NCBI RefSeq assembly: GCF_022024235.1
Contig: NZ_CP091799.1
Coordinates: 1,747,001-1,811,000 of the forward strand
Reading direction: 5' to 3'
Source: Segatella baroniae B14
GTDB lineage: Bacteria; Bacteroidota; Bacteroidia; Bacteroidales; Bacteroidaceae
DNA length: 64,000 bases
In this document: positions 24,570 to 32,594 of the stretch, piece by piece
Layout of the letters: each line of letters opens with the position of its first letter
Position numbering within the stretch: position 1 is the stretch's first letter
Made by a program: the position numbers and the translations under genes
Notes under the pieces: generated by a model
What the model saw: the letters and a program-made list of their open reading frames with translations, nothing else
Database searches by the model: none
What the model was told of the DNA's origin: nothing

Positions 24570-24680
24570 ACCGCAATTTCGGAAAATCCGATGCATTCAA
24601 GTCCGCTTACCCGCTGTGATTAAGGTAGATATGGCGTACGAAGGATGTAATTGCACCATTTTATATTAATCAAACAAATC

Positions 24681-24950
24681 ATGTATTTAGACAAGACAAA
24701 AAAGGAAGAAATCTTCGCAGAGTTCGGTAAAGACAGCAAGAACACAGGTTCAGCAGAAAGCCAGATTGCATTGTTTACTTTCCGTATCAAGCACTTGACA
24801 GAGCACGTTAAGGAGCACCACAAGGACTTCGTTACTACTCGTGCTTTGACAAAGTTGGTAGGTAAGCGTCGTGCTCTCCTTAACTACTTGAAGAAAAACG
24901 ATATCGAGCGTTATCGTGCTATCATTAAGGCTCTCGGTCTCCGTAAGTAA
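24681..24950 (+). CDS. rpsO: 30S ribosomal protein S15
   Basis: The 89-aa protein binds 16S rRNA in the platform of the small subunit. The sequence runs MYLDKTKKEEIFAEFG, then DTGS-like KNTGSAESQIALFTFRI, the conserved LTEHVKEHHKD helix, and LVGKRRALLNYLKKND, all typical of S15. The start at 24681 gives the normal family length. The longer frame from 24651 adds ten unrelated residues. The gene stands alone, with a near-ideal promoter and a strong terminator. Confidence 0.96.
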   Translation: MYLDKTKKEEIFAEFGKDSKNTGSAESQIALFTFRIKHLTEHVKEHHKDFVTTRALTKLVGKRRALLNYLKKNDIERYRAIIKALGLRK

Positions 24951-24972
24951 TTTTTGCGAAGTCAAGAAAAAT

Positions 24973-25007
24973 AAAAGGTTTGGATTACAAAATAATCCAA
25001 ACCTTTT
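24973..25007. terminator. Bidirectional terminator between rpsO and folK
   Basis: AAAAGGTTTGGATTA (24973-24987) pairs perfectly with 24993-25007 around the loop CAAAA, followed by a T-run. Confidence 0.85.
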
Positions 25008-25008
25008 T

Positions 25009-25416
25009 TTATTTCAGTATTTCTTGTAAGGGTTTCATTACAAAATCCCGTTCATTCATTAAAGGATGAGGAATCTTTAAATCTGGTTCATCTATACTTA
25101 AATCATCATAAAGCAGAATATCAATATCTATAACACGATCATGATATTCTTGATTTACTGACTTTCCTATTCTACCCAATTCTTTCTCTATATTCTGAGT
25201 AGTCAGCAACAATTGATGAGGTAACAATCCAGTTTCAACACAAATACAAGCATTAATAAAATCATTAGGAGACTCAAAGCCCCATGGCTTTGTTTCATAA
25301 AGAGTTGATTGGCGTACAACGACACCAACCATCTCCTCTATTTTTTCAATTGCTTCACGTATCGTGCGCTTTCTGTTACCGATATTTGCACCAAGGCTAA
25401 GATAGACGGTATGCAT
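25009..25416 (-). CDS. folK: 6-hydroxymethyl-7,8-dihydropterin pyrophosphokinase
   Basis: The 135-aa enzyme transfers pyrophosphate from ATP to 6-hydroxymethyl-dihydropterin in folate synthesis. VYLSLGANIGNRKRTI at the N-terminus, FINACICVETGL, and the catalytic DRVIDIDILLYDD stretch (Asp pair binding magnesium) are diagnostic. IPHPLMNERDFVMKPL ends the fold. It is the last gene of the ftsX-to-folK run, one base after queA. The GTP cyclohydrolase gene folE is elsewhere in this window (42425). Confidence 0.93.
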   Translation of the reverse strand: MHTVYLSLGANIGNRKRTIREAIEKIEEMVGVVVRQSTLYETKPWGFESPNDFINACICVETGLLPHQLLLTTQNIEKELGRIGKSVNQEYHDRVIDIDILLYDDLSIDEPDLKIPHPLMNERDFVMKPLQEILK

Positions 25417-25417
25417 A

Positions 25418-26581
25418 TTAATCGTTCAAAATAAGCATAGCATCACCATAACAGCCAAACTTATAACCATTTTCAAGCGCTTTATGATAAGCCTCCATGA
25501 CCAAATCATAACCACCAAAGGCTGCAGTCTCCATGAGCAAGGTTGACTCTGGATGATAAAAATTAGCAAGCATAGAGTCAGCTAGACCAAAATCATAAGG
25601 TGGGAAAATAAACTTATTAGTCCAGCCATCGTACTCCTTTAAGAAACCATCTGTACCAACAGCAGTTTCTGTAGCTTTTACAACACTTGTACCAACAGCA
25701 CAAACGCGATGTCCAGCTTTCTTAGTATCATTAACCAAATCACAAGCTTCACGACCAATAATCATCTGCTCAGAATCCATCTTATGCTTGGTTAAATCCT
25801 CAACTTCAATATCATGAAAGTTTCCAAGCCCACAATGCAAAGTAATAAACGCAGTATTAATGCCTTTGATTTCCATACGCTTCATCAACTCACGGCTGAA
25901 ATGCAGACCTGTTGCTGGAGCTGTAACAGCACCCTCATTCTTGGCAAAAACACACTGAAAATCGTCCAAATCATCAACTGTAGCATGATGATCCTCACGA
26001 CTATCAATAACATAACGAGGAAGTGGAGCTTCACCTAAAGCATACAAATTCTGCTTAAATTCCTCATGTGGGCTATCATATAAGAAACGTAACGTACGAC
26101 CACGGCTTGTGGTATTGTCAATAACCTCAGCCACCATAGATCCTGAGTCGTCAAAGAAAAGTTTGTTACCGATACGAATTTTTCGTGCTGGCTCTACGAG
26201 AACATCCCAAAGACGCATTTCCTCATTCAATTCACGGAGAAGGAATACCTCTATTTTAGCATCCGTTTTCTCCTTAGTTCCATACAAACGTGCAGGAAAG
26301 ACCTTCGTATCATTTAGCACAAAAGTATCACCATCATCAAAATAGTCAAGAACATTGCGAAAATCAAGATACTCACCTTGAATATCATTACCGTTGCTAT
26401 CTTTCTTAAAAATATCAATTGTCTCTGATTTCTTATGAAGTACCATTAACTTACACTCATCACGACGAGTAACAGTAAACGTTTTCTCGCCAGAAGATGT
26501 TTTTATAGTCTTCTCTACTTGATGAGGATACAAAGCAATTTGATCCTGAGGTAATTTGAATTTAAATTGTGATAGTTTCAT
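25418..26581 (-). CDS. queA: S-adenosylmethionine:tRNA ribosyltransferase-isomerase
   Basis: QueA (387 aa) adds the cyclopentene ring precursor to 7-deazaguanine-modified tRNA in queuosine synthesis, using AdoMet. [53 protein letters not shown] and [22 protein letters not shown] are the conserved blocks. An insert near residues 25-55 makes it a little longer than the E. coli enzyme (356 aa). It lies between truB and folK in a housekeeping run. No other queuosine gene is visible here. Confidence 0.93.
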   Translation of the reverse strand: MKLSQFKFKLPQDQIALYPHQVEKTIKTSSGEKTFTVTRRDECKLMVLHKKSETIDIFKKDSNGNDIQGEYLDFRNVLDYFDDGDTFVLNDTKVFPARLYGTKEKTDAKIEVFLLRELNEEMRLWDVLVEPARKIRIGNKLFFDDSGSMVAEVIDNTTSRGRTLRFLYDSPHEEFKQNLYALGEAPLPRYVIDSREDHHATVDDLDDFQCVFAKNEGAVTAPATGLHFSRELMKRMEIKGINTAFITLHCGLGNFHDIEVEDLTKHKMDSEQMIIGREACDLVNDTKKAGHRVCAVGTSVVKATETAVGTDGFLKEYDGWTNKFIFPPYDFGLADSMLANFYHPESTLLMETAAFGGYDLVMEAYHKALENGYKFGCYGDAMLILND

Positions 26582-26614
26582 AATATATAAATTTCCTTTC
26601 TGGATTTTTAGTTC

Positions 26615-27322
26615 TTAATTATTTTCAAAATCTATTTCGATTGTATCAAGCCACTCTGCAAAATGGTCATAATTCACACAATCCTGAATAGTAACTTTTC
26701 CTACTCGAGTTCTTCTCAAAGATGTAAGGAAGGCTCCACTTCCTAAAGCCCTTCCAAGATCTCTCGCCAAAGAACGAATATAAGTACCTTTTCCACATAC
26801 TACCCGAATAGTCATCTGCATCGTTGTGGGATCAAAGTCCAATAATTCAATTTCCTCAATATGAACCGTTTTTGGCTGCAACTTTACTTCTTCGCCTGCT
26901 CTTCGCAATGCATAAGAACGTTCTCCACCAACTTTGACTGCACTATAGGTGGGAGGAACCTGCTGAATATCCCCTATAAATTGCTGAATAGTTTGCAACA
27001 CCAATTCTCGAGTGATATGGTGTGTTGGGTAAGTATAATTTACTGTATGTTCCTTATCGTAACTCGCCGTTGTTGCTCCCAATTGCAAGCCTGCTACATA
27101 TTCTTTGGTATGATATTGCAAACTCTCAATTTTCTTAGTTGCTTTACCCGTACAAAGAATAAGTATACCTGTTGCTAATGGGTCTAAAGTTCCTGCATGT
27201 CCTATTTTTATTTTACGACCTAACTTACGAGACAACAGATAACGAACATGCGCCAAAGCGCCAAAACTTGAGATGCGATAAGGCTTGTCTATTGCTAAAA
27301 TTTCTCCTTGAAAAAAATTCAT
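26615..27322 (-). CDS. truB: tRNA pseudouridine-55 synthase
   Basis: TruB (235 aa) isomerizes uridine 55 in the T-loop of tRNAs. The catalytic Asp is in GHAGTLDPLATGILILCTGKATK (near residue 46). The motifs PPTYSAVKVGGERSYALRRAGE and VVCGKGTYIRSLARDLG are also present. The N-terminal GEILAIDKPYRISSFG corresponds to the usual DKP motif. The C-terminal PUA domain is short or absent, as in many Bacteroidetes. The start is immediately after the uppP stop (27323), so the two are coupled. Confidence 0.93.
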   Translation of the reverse strand: MNFFQGEILAIDKPYRISSFGALAHVRYLLSRKLGRKIKIGHAGTLDPLATGILILCTGKATKKIESLQYHTKEYVAGLQLGATTASYDKEHTVNYTYPTHHITRELVLQTIQQFIGDIQQVPPTYSAVKVGGERSYALRRAGEEVKLQPKTVHIEEIELLDFDPTTMQMTIRVVCGKGTYIRSLARDLGRALGSGAFLTSLRRTRVGKVTIQDCVNYDHFAEWLDTIEIDFENN

Positions 27323-28153
27323 TTAGTCTACCATTACAAGTGAATGACCTGTTGCCAAAAGAAGCAAAATGATGGAACCTACCAAAATTCGGTACCACCC
27401 AAACCATTTGAAACCATATTTAGCTAGGAATGAAACAAACCACTTCATAGCAAAGAGAGCTACAAAGAAAGCCACGACACACCCTACGATCAATAACATA
27501 ATATTTTCAGAAGTAGCCCATTGGGTATCTTCACCGAACATCTCTATCAAATCTAGTAAAGTAGCTCCAGCCATCGTAGGAACAGCAAGAAAGAAAGAGA
27601 ATTCAGCGGCATTTTTACGAGTGAGTTTCTGCTGCATACCACCAACTATTGTTGACATACTTCGACTCATACCCGGAATAACAGATAAGCACTGAAAACA
27701 TCCAATAAAAAAGGCACGTTTTGTCGTTATTTCGTTATCATCCTTACCCTTATCAAATATACGGTCACAGAAAAGCATGAAAATACCTCCTAACACCAAG
27801 GTTATTGCTACTACATGTACAGAATCGAGCAACCAATCGAGTAATCCACTTTTTTTAGCAACCAAACCGACTATGACCGCAGGTAGCACACCAATAATCA
27901 GCAAGCCATAAAATTTCATTTTCTCATTAAATTCATGCTTATTTCTCATTTGAAAGAAATGTTTCCAATAAAGGCAAACTACAGAAAGGATGGCACCAAA
28001 CTGTATAATAAAAGTAAAAGCATGAACAAACGGATCACCAGATTGTACACCTAGCAGATTCTGAGTAATAATCATATGACCTGTTGAAGATACAGGTAAA
28101 AACTCTGTCAATCCCTCAACTATAGAGATAATTATCGTTTGAATTAAATCCAT
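27323..28153 (-). CDS. uppP: Undecaprenyl-diphosphatase
   Basis: UppP/BacA (276 aa) is an inner membrane enzyme that recycles the undecaprenyl carrier used for peptidoglycan and O-antigen, and it gives bacitracin tolerance. The motifs EGLTEFLPVSSTGHM (residues 14-28) and IPGMSRSMSTIVGG carry the catalytic Glu, Ser and Arg residues. Several transmembrane helices are visible. Its start overlaps the DUF3098 stop by one base, and truB follows directly. Confidence 0.95.
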   Translation of the reverse strand: MDLIQTIIISIVEGLTEFLPVSSTGHMIITQNLLGVQSGDPFVHAFTFIIQFGAILSVVCLYWKHFFQMRNKHEFNEKMKFYGLLIIGVLPAVIVGLVAKKSGLLDWLLDSVHVVAITLVLGGIFMLFCDRIFDKGKDDNEITTKRAFFIGCFQCLSVIPGMSRSMSTIVGGMQQKLTRKNAAEFSFFLAVPTMAGATLLDLIEMFGEDTQWATSENIMLLIVGCVVAFFVALFAMKWFVSFLAKYGFKWFGWYRILVGSIILLLLATGHSLVMVD

Positions 28154-28395
28154 TATGCCTCCTTATTGCTTGTATCTTTTGGTTTACGAACAATGGCATA
28201 TACCATAGATATAAAGCCAAAGAAACAAACTACAGGTGCAACTTTCACGCGAGTAGCACTAAAAATATCAGTATTGAATGATGTTTCTGTAGAACCAGCA
28301 CCACTCATCAGAATAAAACCCAAAATAACGATTAACATACCAACTGCCAATAATATGAAATTGACTTTGTCGAATGCCAAATTTTTCTTATCCAT
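28153..28395 (-). CDS. DUF3098 small membrane protein
   Basis: This 80-aa protein has two predicted transmembrane helices (about residues 12-31 and 49-67) separated by a polar loop (GAGSTETSFNTDIFSATRVKVAP). The sequence fits the DUF3098 family, which occurs in Bacteroidetes between ftsX and uppP. Its function is not known. The stable linkage with ftsX suggests a role in cell division or envelope growth, but this is an inference from context. Confidence 0.8.
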   Translation of the reverse strand: MDKKNLAFDKVNFILLAVGMLIVILGFILMSGAGSTETSFNTDIFSATRVKVAPVVCFFGFISMVYAIVRKPKDTSNKEA

Positions 28396-28413
28396 AGTAT
28401 ATAATTTTTTAAA

Positions 28414-29292
28414 TTAAATTTTATAAAGAGCACTAGCTTTCATTTTCAAGAACTTATTAACAGAAATTGTTGAACAAAAGGCTGTGATAATTATACCAAA
28501 CAAAAAGACAGATGCTCCAGTGATAGCCATTTCCTTCCAAGTAACCACAAGTAACACATCCGGCTCAAAACGATAAAGAAGATATACACACCCTCCAAGC
28601 ACGACACAGGCGATTAAAGCAGCCAAAATACCAATTAAAATCGCCCTTTTGATAAAAGGTTTACGAATGAAGCTCCATGATGCACCAACCAGTTTCATTA
28701 TATGGATAGCAAAACGACGCTCATAAATACTCAACTTTACAGTATTACTGATTAATGAGAAAGAAACAAAGGTCAGCAATACAGCTAACACTAAAAGGAC
28801 AATACTAATTTTTACAATATTATGGTTAACCTGATCTACCAAATCTTTCTGAAAATCCACTTCATTTACTTTAGGATAAGCCTGAAGTTCACGAGATATC
28901 CATTTCAAAGAATCACTATTAGCATAATCGGCCAATAAGGTAATGTCTATGGAAGAAAGAAAAGGATTTACACCTGCAAATTCAGAAGGATTTACTCCTA
29001 ACTCTTGGGTTCCCTCTTTCAAAGCCGTTTCTTTACTTATATAAGTCAAATGATTAATATAAGGACGACTTTTCAGCTTATTACAAATCTGCTGAGCTTC
29101 AGAGGAAGTCATATCTTGATCAAGCATGATTGTTACAACAAGATTCTCACGAACATAATTTGAGAGGTTCTTCGCTGTTAAGACTGAAAAAACAACCATT
29201 CCTAACAAAACAAGTACCATTGCTGTACTAATACACAAAGTAGCCACCTGCAATCTTGATCGACTGCCGGCTTTCTTACGTTTATTTCCCAT
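28414..29292 (-). CDS. ftsX: Cell division permease FtsX
   Basis: FtsX (292 aa) works with the ATPase FtsE to control peptidoglycan hydrolases at the division site. The layout is one N-terminal transmembrane helix (TLCISTAMVLVLLGMVVFSVL), an extracytoplasmic domain (about residues 45-165) and three C-terminal helices with the permease motif VKLSIYERRFAIHIMKLVGAS. The start at 29292 (MGNKRKKAGSRSRLQ) is chosen because the basic leader matches the family. The extension to 29397 overlaps the putative promoter. No ftsE is adjacent in this window. Confidence 0.88.
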   Translation of the reverse strand: MGNKRKKAGSRSRLQVATLCISTAMVLVLLGMVVFSVLTAKNLSNYVRENLVVTIMLDQDMTSSEAQQICNKLKSRPYINHLTYISKETALKEGTQELGVNPSEFAGVNPFLSSIDITLLADYANSDSLKWISRELQAYPKVNEVDFQKDLVDQVNHNIVKISIVLLVLAVLLTFVSFSLISNTVKLSIYERRFAIHIMKLVGASWSFIRKPFIKRAILIGILAALIACVVLGGCVYLLYRFEPDVLLVVTWKEMAITGASVFLFGIIITAFCSTISVNKFLKMKASALYKI

Positions 29293-29478
29293 TATTAAGA
29301 GATATTTATACCAAATATTTGTTCTAAATAAATACCGGACCAAAACAGATTTATTCTGATATTGGTACAGCACACCAAATTTGTTGCAAAGTAACAAAAA
29401 AATAAATGATTAAACGAGGCTTTAACTTGTATTAACGCGAAAATAAAAAAAGCAACTCTATCTTTTAGTAGAAATTTG

Positions 29479-29487
29479 TACCTTTGC
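29479..29487 (+). promoter_or_regulatory. -7 box of the radical SAM gene
   Basis: TACCTTTGC matches TAnnTTTGC, 39 bases before the start codon. Confidence 0.6.
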
Positions 29488-29526
29488 TGACTAAACGATA
29501 TTATTAGATTTTAAATTCTGTATATA

Positions 29527-30306
29527 ATGAGCACGGTATTATATCCATCTCCTATATTTGGTCCTATTCATAGCCGCAGATTAGGCATTTCATTAGGCAT
29601 TAACCTCATGCCAGACGATGGAAAAGTCTGCACTTTCGACTGTATTTATTGTGAATGCGGATTCAACAAAGATCATATTCCACATCACAAACGCCCTACC
29701 CGTGAGCAGGTAGCTGATGCTTTGGAACAAAAACTAAAAGAAATGCATACTACAGGGGTTCATCCTGACGTATTAACTTTCGCGGGGAACGGAGAGCCAA
29801 CTGGACATCCACAATTTGCAGAAATCATAAATGACACCATCAAACTAAGAAATGACTATTGTCCTCAAGCCAAAGTTAGCGTTTTAAGCAACAGTACTTT
29901 TATTAACAATCCTAAAGTACACCAGGCACTTCTACAAGTTGATAATAATATATTAAAGTTGGACACTATCGATCCTGAATACATCAATGCATTAGATAGA
30001 CCAACAGGAAAACCATACGATGTCAATACGATTATTGAAAATCTAAAAGCTTTCAATGGACATGTCATCATACAGACCATGTTTCTAAAAGGCAAAAGTG
30101 GCAACAAGAATATGGATAATACCGGGGAAAAATATACCAAGCCTTGGCTGAAAGCAATACAAGAGATTAAACCAAAAGAAGTAATGGTATATACCATAGA
30201 CCGAGAAACTCCTGATAAAGACCTTATTAAAGCCACACATGAAGAGTTAGACCATATAAAACTAATGGTAGAAAAACTTGGTATAACTTGCACTGCTTCC
30301 TATTAA
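29527..30306 (+). CDS. Radical SAM protein
   Basis: This 259-aa cytosolic enzyme has the 4Fe-4S/AdoMet motif CTFDCIYC (C35, C39, C42). The N-terminal YPSPIFGPIHSRRLGISLGINLMP is a conserved lead-in, and LTFAGNGEPTGHP is the Gly-rich motif that binds AdoMet. The sequence resembles radical SAM proteins sometimes annotated as wybutosine-like or molybdenum cofactor-like, but a substrate cannot be assigned. It is transcribed alone and ends in an unusually long palindrome. Confidence 0.8.
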   Translation: MSTVLYPSPIFGPIHSRRLGISLGINLMPDDGKVCTFDCIYCECGFNKDHIPHHKRPTREQVADALEQKLKEMHTTGVHPDVLTFAGNGEPTGHPQFAEIINDTIKLRNDYCPQAKVSVLSNSTFINNPKVHQALLQVDNNILKLDTIDPEYINALDRPTGKPYDVNTIIENLKAFNGHVIIQTMFLKGKSGNKNMDNTGEKYTKPWLKAIQEIKPKEVMVYTIDRETPDKDLIKATHEELDHIKLMVEKLGITCTASY

Positions 30307-30315
30307 ATATGTATC

Positions 30316-30378
30316 ACTCTATATAACAATAAAAAGGATTTATCATTATGATAAATCCTTTTTATTGTTATATAGAGT
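30316..30378. terminator. 63-bp near-perfect palindrome, bidirectional terminator
   Basis: The arms 30316-30346 and 30348-30378 are exact reverse complements (31 bases each) around the single base 30347. The centre holds AAAAAGGATTTATCAT and its complement, so it can terminate both convergent genes. The length and the 1-base loop are unusual. Confidence 0.8.
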
Positions 30379-30396
30379 AAATTGCTATGGTATGTC

Positions 30397-31179
30397 TTAC
30401 TTTTTAGAGACAATACCAGCTTTTGTGCCTTTAATAAATTCTACAATATATCGAATTTCAGAGCTATCAGGTATCTGTGATTCGATCTGAAGAACAGAAT
30501 CGAATACACTGTTCTGTCCATGAAAAACTAGACGGTAAGCATTAGCAATATGTTTCTGAACCTTTGGTGATACATCTGCTACGGTCATCATCGTATTATT
30601 AGGTCCACCATAAGTAACCGGTTTTCCACCAACAACAACATAAGGAGGAACATCTTTAGAGAAAGTTGTACCAGCTTGAATCATTGCTAATTTACCAACA
30701 CGAGTATTAGCATTTTCGATAACAGAAGAAGAAAAGATAACACCATCGTGAATTTCACAAGATCCAGCAATCTTGGTACCATAGCCCAAAACGCACTTGT
30801 TACCAATTTTAGTATCATGAGAAATATGGGCTCCCTCCATTAAGAAGTTATCATCACCAATTACAGTCTGACCACCAGCATGGGTAGCACGATTAATAAC
30901 AACATTTTCACGAATAATATTATTATTACCAACTACCAACTCCGTTTTCTCACCACAAAAATCAAAATCTTGAGGAAGAGCACCAAGAACTGCTCCCTGA
31001 TGAATTTTATTACCGCTACCCATTTTTGTACCATTCAAGATACTCACAAATGGGAAAATAATACAATTATCTCCTATTTCTACATCGTCCTCAATATAGG
31101 CGAATGGAAATATCTTACAATTATTCCCAATTTTGGCTTTTGGAGAAACATAAGCCTTCTCACTTATTTCATTTGCCAT
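30397..31179 (-). CDS. LpxA-family acyltransferase (probable paralogue)
   Basis: This 260-aa left-handed beta-helix protein is built from hexapeptide repeats. It has the LpxA-like segments HQGAVLGALPQDFDFCGEKTEL and NNNIIRENVVINRAT, and the histidines of GAHISHD that match the catalytic region. The C-terminal helical domain is also present. LpxA adds 3-hydroxyacyl chains to UDP-GlcNAc in lipid A synthesis. However, the loop that reads AVHQF in canonical LpxA is VIENA here, and lpxC, lpxD and fabZ are not adjacent. It may be a second acyltransferase for another nucleotide sugar. It lies 20 bases after the efflux outer membrane gene. Confidence 0.75.
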   Translation of the reverse strand: MANEISEKAYVSPKAKIGNNCKIFPFAYIEDDVEIGDNCIIFPFVSILNGTKMGSGNKIHQGAVLGALPQDFDFCGEKTELVVGNNNIIRENVVINRATHAGGQTVIGDDNFLMEGAHISHDTKIGNKCVLGYGTKIAGSCEIHDGVIFSSSVIENANTRVGKLAMIQAGTTFSKDVPPYVVVGGKPVTYGGPNNTMMTVADVSPKVQKHIANAYRLVFHGQNSVFDSVLQIESQIPDSSEIRYIVEFIKGTKAGIVSKK

Positions 31180-31199
31180 AGTTATTTCTTTAAGGATTA

Positions 31200-32594
31200 T
31201 TACTTGGCACCACCACCAAGAGCATAATATAAGTTAACAATAGCTTGCATTTTACTGAAGTCATCACTAATCTTTGATAACTGTGCATTAAGGAGTGAAG
31301 ACTCAGCTGTAATAACCTGAAGATAATTACTACCAGCACTTGCCATCAATTCTCTAGTATCCTCTACATTTTTCTTCAAAGCAGCAATCTGCTTCTCTTC
31401 AAGCTTACTCTTTTTGGCAGAAGTATTATAAAGAACAAGAGCATTGCTAACTTCATTGCCTGCACTCAAAACAGAATTTTGCCACGTATTATAAGCCTGT
31501 TTATACTGAGCTTCAGATACACGAAGTGCGGCTGTAAGCTTACCATTCTGGAAAATCGGTTGAGCTAAAGATGCTATAGCATTCCAAAGCAGCTTACCCG
31601 GATTAACAATAGCATTACCCAAGCTATTGGAAAAAGCACCTGTGGCAGAAATCGTTAATGCAGGATAGAAACTGGCACGAGCTGTCTCTATCGCATAGAA
31701 GCAAGATGCCAAATTCATTTCTGCAGCATGAACATCCGCACGGTTATTCAACAATTGAATACCCACTCCAGTAGAGAATGAGGTTGGCAGATTCTGCTGA
31801 TCTATATCACCTCGAGCTATAGCATGTCCAGACTCTCCCAATACTAACGATAATGAATTCTCGGTAGTACGAATCTGGCGCAATAAATCCTCTTTCTGTG
31901 TCAAAACAGAATAATAGTTAGCCTCAGCACTTTGAACAGCTGTAGAACGAATTCCTAATATGGCATCCTTCTGTAATTTATATATTTCCCAAGTATCCTT
32001 TGTCAACTTTTCCATATCGTTTACAATCTCAACTTGCTTATCCAACATCAGGAGTGTATAATACATATTAGCAATGTTGGCAATCAAATTAGTTTGTACA
32101 GATACTTGATAATCTTTACTCTGCAGAAGCGCTACCTGTGCAGCTCGCTTAGAAGACAAAAGTTTGCCCCACAAATCAACATTCCAGCTAGCATTAATAG
32201 GCAAAGTATAAGTTTTGGTTATACCTGACACATCCTGCACTCCTGCCAGTGTTCCATTAGGAGTAAAAGTAAAAGAAGGCAAAAAAGACAACTTAGCTGC
32301 TTTTAGTTGAGCTTGAGCCATATCTACATTTAATGCAGCATTTAAGAGATCTGGATTATTTTTGAGTCCCTTCTCTATCAATTCTTGCAAATGAGGATCA
32401 GTAAACACACTACGCCAAGGCAAATTGGCAAAACTCGTCGTATCAGCAACGGCTAACGTATCAGCAATAGATGCAGTATCGCGTACTAATCCTTTCGTGT
32501 TAACATCAGGACGTTCATATTTGCCATACAGAGTCTTGCAGCTACTCAGAGTGAGCGCAGCAAGACCTATAACTACTATATTATTTATTTTCAT
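31200..32594 (-). CDS. TolC-like outer membrane efflux lipoprotein (NodT family)
   Basis: This 464-aa lipoprotein is the outer membrane channel of the RND pump. The signal peptide MKINNIVVIGLAALTLSSC gives a lipidated cysteine at residue 19. Two OEP repeats follow, with LPINASWNVDLWGKL and long coiled-coil helices. The start at 32594 is chosen because it places the lipobox correctly. A longer frame from 32687 lies inside the pump gene. The start overlaps the pump gene stop by 14 bases. Confidence 0.88.
   Translation of the reverse strand: MKINNIVVIGLAALTLSSCKTLYGKYERPDVNTKGLVRDTASIADTLAVADTTSFANLPWRSVFTDPHLQELIEKGLKNNPDLLNAALNVDMAQAQLKAAKLSFLPSFTFTPNGTLAGVQDVSGITKTYTLPINASWNVDLWGKLLSSKRAAQVALLQSKDYQVSVQTNLIANIANMYYTLLMLDKQVEIVNDMEKLTKDTWEIYKLQKDAILGIRSTAVQSAEANYYSVLTQKEDLLRQIRTTENSLSLVLGESGHAIARGDIDQQNLPTSFSTGVGIQLLNNRADVHAAEMNLASCFYAIETARASFYPALTISATGAFSNSLGNAIVNPGKLLWNAIASLAQPIFQNGKLTAALRVSEAQYKQAYNTWQNSVLSAGNEVSNALVLYNTSAKKSKLEEKQIAALKKNVEDTRELMASAGSNYLQVITAESSLLNAQLSKISDDFSKMQAIVNLYYALGGGAK

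Noticed and set aside
24570..24680. Classical riboswitch in the rpsO leader
   Set aside because: The leader is long enough for S15 autoregulation, but no known ligand-binding motif could be recognised by eye.
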